Below, piece after piece: positions 52,779 through 61,300 of a stretch of DNA of 64,000 nucleotides (the stretch's first letter is position 1; every line of letters begins with the position of its first letter). A model generated the notes under the pieces. That model had not been told where the DNA came from, ran no database searches, and worked only from the letters and a program-made list of their open reading frames with translations. Both the position numbers and the translations under genes were made by a program. Where the stretch lies: IMG/VR virus record IMGVR_UViG_3300031236_000004, positions 22,622 through 86,621 of that record. One strand, written 5' to 3'. Origin of the DNA: a virus.

Positions 52779-53702
52779 CTATTTTCCTCGGCAATGGCGC
52801 CATACACTGCACCAGCGTTCCGAGCACCACCAATTAGACGGATCAGTCATTCCAAACGTGCCCTGACCAATCGCTTTCGCTACGCCCTCGACGACCGCGA
52901 CCGCGTGGGCCGCCATCTTGGCCGTGACCACGCCGGTGAGCTTCTCGTAGCGGGGGCGCGGGACCTTCGCCCGCCCCTTGACCACCTGGTCGACCTGCAC
53001 GTCCGGGATGTGCTCGACGCCGGCGTAGATCGCGAACTGGAGATCGTTGTCCAGGTCGGACTGTGACCACTTGTCCGCCGTGACCTTGAGGTCGTGGATG
53101 CGCTTGGGCTTCAGGATGGGCGACTCGTCGCCGGCGGCGACCTTGGCGCGGATGTCCTGATACTCCGCCTCCGTGTGCGACTGCACCTGGATGCTGTCGA
53201 TGCGGCCCAGGATCGGCAGCTTGACCTTGCCGTCCGGCGAGCGGATCACGACGCTGAACGTCTTCTCCACCGCGATGGGGCTCGCGTCGACCGCGGCCTC
53301 GTCGTAGTAGGCCTTCGTGCACTTGACGCCCGTGTCCTTGACGGAGCCCTCGGTCTCGTCCTCCCAGTCGTCGATCAGCTGCTTGGACTTGTCGAACGCG
53401 TCCGAGAACGCGTCGGTCGCCGCCTCGAGGGGCGGCAGCTTGCCCTTCGCCAGCCGCTCCTTGAGGACGGCCTCGATGCCGTTGTGGACGAAGATGCCCT
53501 GGAACATTCGGGCGACCGTCCGGCGCGGCTTGCCCTCGACGTAGGCCAGCTCCCACGAGCGCGGGCACTTGAGGAACATCGTGGTCTGCGAGGGGGACAG
53601 GTAGCCCTTCGGCAGCATGTCGGCCAGCTCGGGCTCGACGTCGGGGGGAACGGGGATCGACGGGTCGAGGATCTCCTCGACCTCCTCCATGCCTGTGGTC
53701 AT
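52779..53702 (-). CDS. Second Cas4/RecB-like PD-(D/E)XK nuclease
   Basis: 307 residues from ATG 53702. LSPSQTTMFLKCPRSWELAY at the N-terminus is the usual first helix of this family with its cysteine; GRIDSI, HDLKVTAD and LQFAIYA carry the catalytic Asp, DxK and Gln-x-x-x-Tyr. The end WCSERWCSVWRHC supplies the other three cysteines of the cluster. The last 20 or so codons are AT-richer, next to the HNH remnant. It is distinct from the nuclease at 47270-48091. Confidence 0.82.
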   Translation of the reverse strand: MTTGMEEVEEILDPSIPVPPDVEPELADMLPKGYLSPSQTTMFLKCPRSWELAYVEGKPRRTVARMFQGIFVHNGIEAVLKERLAKGKLPPLEAATDAFSDAFDKSKQLIDDWEDETEGSVKDTGVKCTKAYYDEAAVDASPIAVEKTFSVVIRSPDGKVKLPILGRIDSIQVQSHTEAEYQDIRAKVAAGDESPILKPKRIHDLKVTADKWSQSDLDNDLQFAIYAGVEHIPDVQVDQVVKGRAKVPRPRYEKLTGVVTAKMAAHAVAVVEGVAKAIGQGTFGMTDPSNWWCSERWCSVWRHCRGK

Positions 53703-54076
53703 CGGAACTCCTCCGGCGGGTCATAGGACTCGCCGTCTAGCAGGGTACGCTCGGGCGATTGAAACTTGCCCTCGGTGGTCTTCTCGAGGTGCTTGGACGC
53801 GCGGAAGATGTCGGACATGTCGACGGGCTCGGCGCCGCCCTCGATCGCGGTGAGCGCGGGGGGCGGGCGCGCCGCCGGCGGCTGATCGACCGCGGGGGCC
53901 GGCGGCGGCGGCGCCGCGACTGGCGGCTCGTCCCCGGGCTGGACCTCGACGCGCACGGTCACGTCGCCCTTGGGGCACTTGACGTCCGCGTCGGCGGCGG
54001 CGATGCCCTGTCGGGCGAGGTCCTGTCGGATGAGCCGAACGACGTCGGCGGGTTCGTACGTGACGACGATCTTCAC
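53699..54076 (-). CDS. Unknown protein with Pro-rich linker
   Basis: 125 residues from GTG 54076, coupled by GTGA to the SNF2 helicase gene and by ATGA to the nuclease gene. A compact N-terminal part (about 1-55) is followed by a Pro/Ala-rich linker and an acidic tail with PVDMSDIFRASKHLE. It probably links or regulates the two neighbouring enzymes, but that is inference. Confidence 0.6.
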   Translation of the reverse strand: MKIVVTYEPADVVRLIRQDLARQGIAAADADVKCPKGDVTVRVEVQPGDEPPVAAPPPPAPAVDQPPAARPPPALTAIEGGAEPVDMSDIFRASKHLEKTTEGKFQSPERTLLDGESYDPPEEFR

Positions 54077-56058
54077 GGGACTCCTCGCTGCAGCGAGCGC
54101 GCCTTGATGACGGGCCTCGCCACCGTCTTGGGGTAGATGCACCCCGGCCTGAACGGCTCGATGCCGTTCTTGAGGCAGTTGACGCTGTGCGGGCACAGCG
54201 CGCACTCGATCTTGTTGGCCAGCAGCACGTCCACGTCCACCTTGTGGTCCAGCAGGTGCGCTACCGCGGCTTCCAGCGTGCGCCTGCCGATCATGCGATA
54301 CACCGTGACCGGGTTATCCTGCCCGAGCCGGTAGTTCCGGTCCAGGCTCTGCGAGTACTGCGTCAGCGAATACGGCAGCGACCCGTATATGGCGTACGTC
54401 GCGGCGACCAGGTTGATGCCGACGCCTGACGCGACCTGCCCGACGTACACCCGCGTGTGCGGGTCGTCGTTGAACTGGTCGATCTGCTCCATCGGCCTGC
54501 GCGTGTCGCCGTCGACGCGCACGTGTCCGATGCCTGCGCGGGTCAACCGCCCGACGATCGAGTCCATCTCCGGGTGGAACACGCACCACACGATGACCTT
54601 GGCGCCCGGGACCACGACGATGTTGTCGACCAGCTCCATGATCGCGTCGTGCTTGGGGTTGTCGTCGGAGAAGATCGTCTCCGTCGGCCAGGGGGACTGG
54701 ATCACCTTGCAGCGGCGGGTGTGCGGCTTGACGTCGTCGACCACGCAGTCGCGGACGTGCTCGCAGGGCTGGCCGCCGCGCGCGGTGTCGCAGAAGTTCG
54801 GATCGACGACGTTGTTGATGACGAAGCCGGACGTGATCTGCAGAAGCTTGAGCAGGGCGGCGGCGCGGTGCGGCAGCGCGATCTCAGGCGGCAGGTCCAG
54901 CAGGGCCGGCAAGAGCCCGGGGGCGCGCTCCGGGTCGTCGCGGATGCCGAGCGCGAAGGCCTGCAGCTCGTCCGGGCTGATGCCCATCGTCTCGACGACC
55001 TGGTTGTAGAGGGCGGTCTGGGAGGCCGAGAGCGCGTAGTCGACGTCGACGAAGGTCCGCTTCGGCAGGTCCAGGCACTGCTCCTTGGTGCGGCGGAGGC
55101 TCAGGAACGTGGTCCGGGCGTTGATCACGTCGAGGTTCTTGAACCCCGTGACGACGTGGGACCGCGGTGACGGCCGCTTCGTGAAGAGCCGCTCGTACCT
55201 GAAGTAGGGCTCCGGCATGAAGCAGTCACCCAGGATCTTGTAGGGGGCGTAGACGTTGCGCGGGTCGCCCTCGGTCGGGGAGCCCGTCATCAGCACCCGC
55301 CGCTGGGCCTTCTGGGCGATCTCCCAGACGCCCTTGGTCCGGTCGGACGACCAGGCGTTGACGTTGTGGCTCTCGTCGCAGACCAGCAGCGCGTAGGGGA
55401 GCCGCTCGACCAGCGAATCCACTATCCTTTTGGCAGTGTCGTACGTGACCAAGACGACGTCGGCCCGCTCCGCGACCGCGCGGTCGAGGGCCGCGTACTT
55501 CTGCGCGCGCGAGCCCATCAGGGCGACCCACGAGAGCTGCCCGCCCGAGTGCTTGTCGATCTCCCGCCCCCAGTTCTCGACGGTGATGCGCGGCCCCAGG
55601 ACGAGCGCGCAGCCGTGAGCGCCGACGCGCCGCAGCAAGCGGATGAGGTCGATGGCGATCTTCGACTTGCCCGTGCCGGGATCGAAGTAGAGCGCGGACC
55701 TCGAGTAGTAGAAGGTGTGGCAGAGCCCCTCGACCTGGTGGTCGCGCGGCCGGGTGACGTACTCGAAGCCGGCCGGCAGTCGTCGGTCGGTCAGCGCGGC
55801 GCGGTCGCGCGCGAGGGCCTCGACGTGCTGCCGAGCGACGTCGGACAGCGACACGTCCAACTCGCCCGAGAGCACGTCGAAGTCGGACAGCACCTTGTCG
55901 GAGGCCGGCAGGAACGCCGGGTACATCCACAGGGCCCGCTCGGGATCCCACGTCGCGCCGAAGATCCGCTGGTGGTCGAGCGTCTGACCCGGAATGAGGA
56001 ACACCGGGGTGCCGTTTCCCGCTCGGCCTACGCGCACTTCCATCCGGTATCGGGCCAT
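54073..56058 (-). CDS. SNF2-family helicase/translocase
   Basis: 661 residues from ATG 56058 (AAAGG nine bases before it). Walker A DPGTGKS is at about 126-132, the DESH box in LVCDESHN follows, then TGSPT and the motif VI region SLDRNYRLGQDNPV. Two cysteine clusters (FCDTARGGQPCEHVRDC with RRC downstream, and ECALCPHSVNC at the end) may bind zinc or iron-sulphur. SNF2 proteins move along DNA and strip other proteins. Divergent from the portal gene with 55 bases between. Confidence 0.85.
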   Translation of the reverse strand: MARYRMEVRVGRAGNGTPVFLIPGQTLDHQRIFGATWDPERALWMYPAFLPASDKVLSDFDVLSGELDVSLSDVARQHVEALARDRAALTDRRLPAGFEYVTRPRDHQVEGLCHTFYYSRSALYFDPGTGKSKIAIDLIRLLRRVGAHGCALVLGPRITVENWGREIDKHSGGQLSWVALMGSRAQKYAALDRAVAERADVVLVTYDTAKRIVDSLVERLPYALLVCDESHNVNAWSSDRTKGVWEIAQKAQRRVLMTGSPTEGDPRNVYAPYKILGDCFMPEPYFRYERLFTKRPSPRSHVVTGFKNLDVINARTTFLSLRRTKEQCLDLPKRTFVDVDYALSASQTALYNQVVETMGISPDELQAFALGIRDDPERAPGLLPALLDLPPEIALPHRAAALLKLLQITSGFVINNVVDPNFCDTARGGQPCEHVRDCVVDDVKPHTRRCKVIQSPWPTETIFSDDNPKHDAIMELVDNIVVVPGAKVIVWCVFHPEMDSIVGRLTRAGIGHVRVDGDTRRPMEQIDQFNDDPHTRVYVGQVASGVGINLVAATYAIYGSLPYSLTQYSQSLDRNYRLGQDNPVTVYRMIGRRTLEAAVAHLLDHKVDVDVLLANKIECALCPHSVNCLKNGIEPFRPGCIYPKTVARPVIKARSLQRGVP

Positions 56059-56113
56059 GTGACCATGCCTTTCTATCACGACGCGTCACGACATGTTTGC
56101 GAGGTAAACCCCG

Positions 56114-57919
56114 ATGCCTGATGGAATGCTCGACCTCGACGTCGCCAGCCTGTCGTCGCACAACACCGCCTCGCAGGGCAGCCCGCTCTTCGACTTCCTC
56201 ACCGCGTTCGCGCCCAGGAAGCTGAAGGACCTCTTCCGCCTGTGCGAGTACCTCTACTTCAACAGCGCCCAGATCTACGCGGCGCTGCAGAAGTTCTGCA
56301 CGTACCCCGTCACGAGCATCGTCTACGAGACGCAGAACGAGTCGCTCAAGCAGTTCTACAAGGACCTGCACGAGAAGACGCTCAAGACGCTGCGGATCCT
56401 CATCCGCGCGGCCGTCGACAAGTTCGTCTACGGCAATGGCTTCTTCTCGATGTACGCGCCGTTCGTGCGCTTCCTGAAGTGCCCGCGCTGCGCCGCGCTC
56501 ACCAACATCCACCAGGTGACCTACCGCTTCAAGCTCAAGAAGTTGACGTTCAACTACGAGTGCGGCGGCTGCAGCGCGCGCGTCGACGCCGGCGAGAAGG
56601 ACGTCATCGACCGCAAGATCACGCGCAAGGACCGGATCGCGGTCATCCGCTGGGACCCGAAGCTGATGGACATCGACTACAACCCCATCACCGGGCACAG
56701 CGAGTACTTCTACACGATCCCCAAGGAGCTGAAGGAGCGCTGCGCCAAGGGCAACAAGCACCTCGTCGACACGATGCCGATGGAGTTCCTCAAGGCGATC
56801 CGCGACGACAAGATCTTCAAGTTCGCCGAGGGTCAGATCCTCCACATGCGCATGGACGCGCCCGCGGGCATCGAGGCCCAGTGGGGCTTCCCGCCGCTCG
56901 CGTCGACCATCAAGTTGTTCTTCTACGCGGCGGTCCTGCGCAAGGCGAACGAGGCCATCGCACTGGACTACGTCGTCCCGCTCCGCATCATCTCGCCCAA
57001 GCAGTCGTCAGCCAACGCGGATCCGATGACCACCATCAACCTGTCGAAGTGGTCGGCGCAGATGAAGGAGAGCGTCAAGAAGTGGCGCCGCGACCCGCTC
57101 CACATCATGTGGTCGCCGGTCCCGGCCGAGGTCACGCACCTCGGAGGGCAGGCGCGTGCCCTGATGACGCTCGGCGAGGTGCAGGCGGCCGAGGACAACA
57201 TCATCGCGGCCCTGGGCCTGCCCAAGGAGTTCATCTACGGCGGCTTCTCGGCGATGGGCTCGGGCATCCAGCTCCGCGTCCTCGAGAACCAGCTCGTCCA
57301 CCAGACCGGCGACCTCAACGACCTGCTGCAGTGGATCACGGACAAGTCGGCCAAGCAGCTCGGTCGCGGGACCATCCAGGTCTCGCTCGCGCCGTTCCGC
57401 TTCATCGACGACGTCCAGCAGAAGGCGCTGCTGCTCCAGCTCAACGTCGCCGACCCGACGTCCGGGCCGTGGCTCTCCCAGCGCACGCTCGGCGAGGCGT
57501 TCGACGTCGACCCGGCCGAGGAGCGCAAGTGGCGCAAGCAGGAGGCCCTCGAGCAGGCCCGCGTGCAGCAGGAGCTGCAGATCGAGCTGACCAAGCGCCA
57601 GAACTCGCTCGCCTCGCAGGCCCGCGCGCAGGCGCAGCAGGGTCAGCAGGGCCTGTCCTACGACCAGCAGGCGGTGATCGGCCAGGCCGACCAGGTCGTG
57701 CAGCAGATGCAGGGCCTCGACCCCGGGTCCCGCCAGTCCCAGATGCACGCGCTGCAGTCCGAGGACTTCGTCATGTGGGCCGTGGTCTCCGCGCGCCTGA
57801 AGCTGCAGGAGACGCAGATGAACCACGAGGCGATCGCGCAGATGCGCCAGGGCGGGGGCGCGGGCGGCGACCCGAGCGGCGGCGGCGGCGGCGAGGGCGC
57901 GCCCCCGATGGCCGCCTGA
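56114..57919 (+). CDS. Portal protein
   Basis: 601 residues from ATG 56114 with a GAGG ribosome binding site. The early KDLFRLCEYLYFNSAQIYAAL helix, WDPKLMDIDY, the conserved LGLPKEFIYGG and the basic/Gln-rich helical C-terminus fit a phage portal ring subunit. Between about 120 and 160 there is an insert with two CxxC pairs (CPRC and CGGC), a zinc ribbon not usual in portals. The portal is where DNA enters the capsid and where terminase docks. First gene of the plus-strand block that includes the RNA polymerase. Confidence 0.82.
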   Translation: MPDGMLDLDVASLSSHNTASQGSPLFDFLTAFAPRKLKDLFRLCEYLYFNSAQIYAALQKFCTYPVTSIVYETQNESLKQFYKDLHEKTLKTLRILIRAAVDKFVYGNGFFSMYAPFVRFLKCPRCAALTNIHQVTYRFKLKKLTFNYECGGCSARVDAGEKDVIDRKITRKDRIAVIRWDPKLMDIDYNPITGHSEYFYTIPKELKERCAKGNKHLVDTMPMEFLKAIRDDKIFKFAEGQILHMRMDAPAGIEAQWGFPPLASTIKLFFYAAVLRKANEAIALDYVVPLRIISPKQSSANADPMTTINLSKWSAQMKESVKKWRRDPLHIMWSPVPAEVTHLGGQARALMTLGEVQAAEDNIIAALGLPKEFIYGGFSAMGSGIQLRVLENQLVHQTGDLNDLLQWITDKSAKQLGRGTIQVSLAPFRFIDDVQQKALLLQLNVADPTSGPWLSQRTLGEAFDVDPAEERKWRKQEALEQARVQQELQIELTKRQNSLASQARAQAQQGQQGLSYDQQAVIGQADQVVQQMQGLDPGSRQSQMHALQSEDFVMWAVVSARLKLQETQMNHEAIAQMRQGGGAGGDPSGGGGGEGAPPMAA

Positions 57920-57931
57920 TAGGATGCCCGG

Positions 57932-58309
57932 ATGGATGAGCAAGACGACTTCGTCGGAGCCCTCGCCCGCGCCCAGCGCCTGTCGGGCGACGGCGGCACC
58001 ATGTTCGGGCCCGACGGCCCGGGCCGCGTGGCCTTCGAGGGCGACCCGCGCAAGGTGGGGCCCGACCTGGAGCACGACGCCCACGTCGGGGTCTTCACGA
58101 TGCCGACCGACCGGGGCGAGTACGAGGACGTCCTCAACGAGGTCATCCGCGGCGAGGCGGTCCTCCGCTACGAGGAGAAGACCTTCACCAAGGACGGCGA
58201 CTTCATCGTGGCGATCTGCTGGATGACCCCGCGCGTGCGGGCGGCGCCGGCGCCCGGGCAGGACGCGGGCGACGCGGAGGCGCCCGTGCTGCCGCGAAGG
58301 ATCCCGTAG
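57932..58309 (+). CDS. Unknown small protein
   Basis: 125 residues from ATG 57932. Mixed acidic sequence with a beta-rich middle, and an Ala/Pro-rich tail. No family recognised. Twelve bases after the portal and 24 before the polymerase, so probably co-expressed with both. Confidence 0.58.
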   Translation: MDEQDDFVGALARAQRLSGDGGTMFGPDGPGRVAFEGDPRKVGPDLEHDAHVGVFTMPTDRGEYEDVLNEVIRGEAVLRYEEKTFTKDGDFIVAICWMTPRVRAAPAPGQDAGDAEAPVLPRRIP

Positions 58310-58333
58310 CGCTCTCTTTTACCAAGGAAAGCC

Positions 58334-61300
58334 ATGAATCTCCGGCCGGTCATCGAAGACGCAGCGACTCGCCGCGAGGCCATCCGCCGAAAGGCGACGG
58401 AGGCCCTCGAGCAGGTCTTCCCGCTCAAGGCGGGCAAGCACGCGCTCGAACTGACCAACGTCCGCGTCGAGCCGAGGGAGTTCTCGTCTCGCGAGCAGAA
58501 GCTGGCCGTCCTCGAGGGTCGGACGCTCTCCGAGCGAGTGCGCGGCGACCTCGTAGCCAAGGACGCGGCGGGCCAGCAGGTCAGCGCAGCGAAGGACTTC
58601 ACGCTGATGCAGCTGCCGTACTTCACCCCGCGGCACACGTTCATCGTCGACGGCACGGAGTACTCGGTCGCCAACCAGCTGCGTACCAAGCCCGGCGCCT
58701 ACGTCCGCCGGCGTGGCAACGAGGAGCTGGAGGCGACGTTCAACCTCGCCAAGGGCGCCAACTTCCGCGTGTCGATGGACGCCGAAAAGGGCCTGCTGTA
58801 CATGCAGCCTTCGCACGGGACGTCCAAGATCCCGCTGCACCCGGTGCTCCGCGCGCTCGGCGTGCCCCAGCAGGACATCGCGGCTGCGTGGGGTCAGGAG
58901 CTGGCGGGCCTCAACCGGGACGCGTGGAAGTCGCCAGACAAGCACGTCGACAAGCTGTACTCGACGCAGGTCCACCCCGCGAAGCAGACGGCGGCGACGA
59001 CGGACGAGAAGGCGCGCGTGCTGCGCGAGTACTTCGACAACACCGTCATGGACCCGGAGGTGTGCGTCAAGACGCTCGGCTACCCGTTCGACAAGGCGTC
59101 GCCGGCGGCGGTGCTCGCGGCCTCGAAGAAGCTCCTCGACGTCCACCGCGCGGCCGCCGACGTGGACGACCGAGACTCGCTCGCGTTCAAGACGCTCCAC
59201 TCCGTCGACGACTTCGTCAAGGAGCGCATCCAGCTCGGGGCGCGCGCCATGAAGGCCAAGCTCGGGTGGAAGCTGGACGCGGCGCGCGGCGACGTCAGGA
59301 AGGCGATGCCGGCGGGCCCGTTCACGGGGGCGGTGCGGGGCCTGCTCACCGGGACGTCGCTGTCGTCCGTCCCGATGCAGATCAACCCGATGGAGCTGCT
59401 GGACCAGGCATCGAAGGTCACGATGCTCGGCGAGGGCGCGATCCCGTCGGAGCGGGCCATCCCGCTCGAGGCGCGCGACGTCCACCCGACGCACATGGGG
59501 ATCCTCGATCCGGCCCGGTCGCCCGAGTCGTTCTCAATTGGCGTCGACCTGCGAGCGGCCATCGGGGCCCGCCGCGACGATCGCGGCAACCTCTACGCGC
59601 CCGTGCGCGACGTCAAGACCGGCAGGTCGACGCACCTCGCGGCCGCCGACATGGAGAAGTCGGTCATCGCGTTCCCGGGCGAGAAGGTGGAAGCCGGGCG
59701 GCTCGTCGACGCGATGAACCGAGGCAAGGTCGAGCGCGTCAACGCGGCCGACGTGACGCACCAGATCGAGCACGTCCACGACCTCTACGGGCCGACGTCG
59801 AACCTGCTGCCGCTCATCTACGGCATCCAGGGCAACCGCGTGCTGATGGCGTCAAAGCACCAGGGTCAGGCGCTGCCGCTCGTCCACCGCGAGGCGCCGC
59901 TGGTGCAGGTCGAGTCGTGGAAGCCCGGCGTGTCGGTCGAGCGAGAGATGGTCAAGCAGATCGTCCCGACCGCGCGCGAGGCGGGCGTGGTGACGAAGAT
60001 CGACGAGGACTTCGTGCACCTCGGGCCATCCGAGAAGGCCGCGGCCGCCCCCTCGAAGCTCCACTACGATCAGGACTTCCCCCTCGCCGCCAAGACCGCG
60101 CTCCACAACACGCTGACGGTCAAGGTCGGCGATCGCGTCGAGGCGGGTCAGCCGCTCGCGGAGAGCAACTTCACCAGGGACGGCGCGTTGGCGCTCGGGA
60201 CGAACCTCCGCGTGGGCTACGTGAGCTACCGCGGGCTCAACGCCAACGACGGCATCGTCGTCTCGCAGGGCGCGGCCGACAAGCTGATCAGCGAGCACAT
60301 GTACCAGCACGGCGTCTCGCGCGACGGCGGCGCCGAGATCGGTCGCGAGAAGCACCGGGCCTACTTCGGCGGCAAGTACGCCGCGTCGCAGTACGCCAAC
60401 CTCGACGAGGACGGCGTGGTCAAGCCGGGCGTCGTTCTCCGGCACGGCGACCCGATCGCGGTCGGCGTCCGCGAGAACAAGGCCACCGGCGACGCGGCGC
60501 TGCTCGGCAAGCTCTCCAAGTCGCTCGTGAAGCCCTACGAGGAGGTGGTCGAGCGCTGGGAGCACGACAACCCGGGGACCGTGGTCGACGTGGCGAAGAC
60601 CGGGGACCGCGTCGCGGCGTCGGTCAGGACGACGGAGTCACTGAACATCGGCGACAAGCTGACCGGCAGGTACGGGAACAAGGGGGTCATCGCCAAGATC
60701 GTCCCCGACGACCAGATGATCCGCGACGAGCACGGCCGCCCGCTCGACCTGCTGTTCACGTCGGCTGGCGTCGTCTCGCGCATCAACCCGGGACAGATCG
60801 TCGAGAGCGCGCTGGGCAAGGTCGCGGAGAAGACGGGCAAGCCGATCATCCTCCCCCAGTACGTGCCCGGGCGAGACAACGTCGAGTACGCCAAGAAGCT
60901 GCTCGCTGAGCACGGCCTGTCGGACAAGGAGACCGTGCACGACCCGGTCACGCGGCGGGACATCCCGAACGTGATGGTCGGCAAGAGCTACATCCTGAAG
61001 CTGATGAAGACGGCGGACTCGAACTGGAGCGCGCACGGGAGCGAGCGCTACGACTTCAACCAGCAGCCAGGACGCGGCGGCGACGAGGGCGCGAAGGGGA
61101 TCGGGCGCATGGAGTTCGACGGGCTGGTGTCGCACAACGCCCGCAACATCCTGCGCGAGGCTGCGTCGATCAAGAGCCAGCGGAACGACGAGTTCTGGCG
61201 AGCGGTGCAGCTCGGGCTCCCGACGCCCGCGCCGAAGACGCCGTTCGCGTACGACAAGCTGCTGTCGATGCTCACCGGCGCGGGCGTCAAGGTCGACAAG

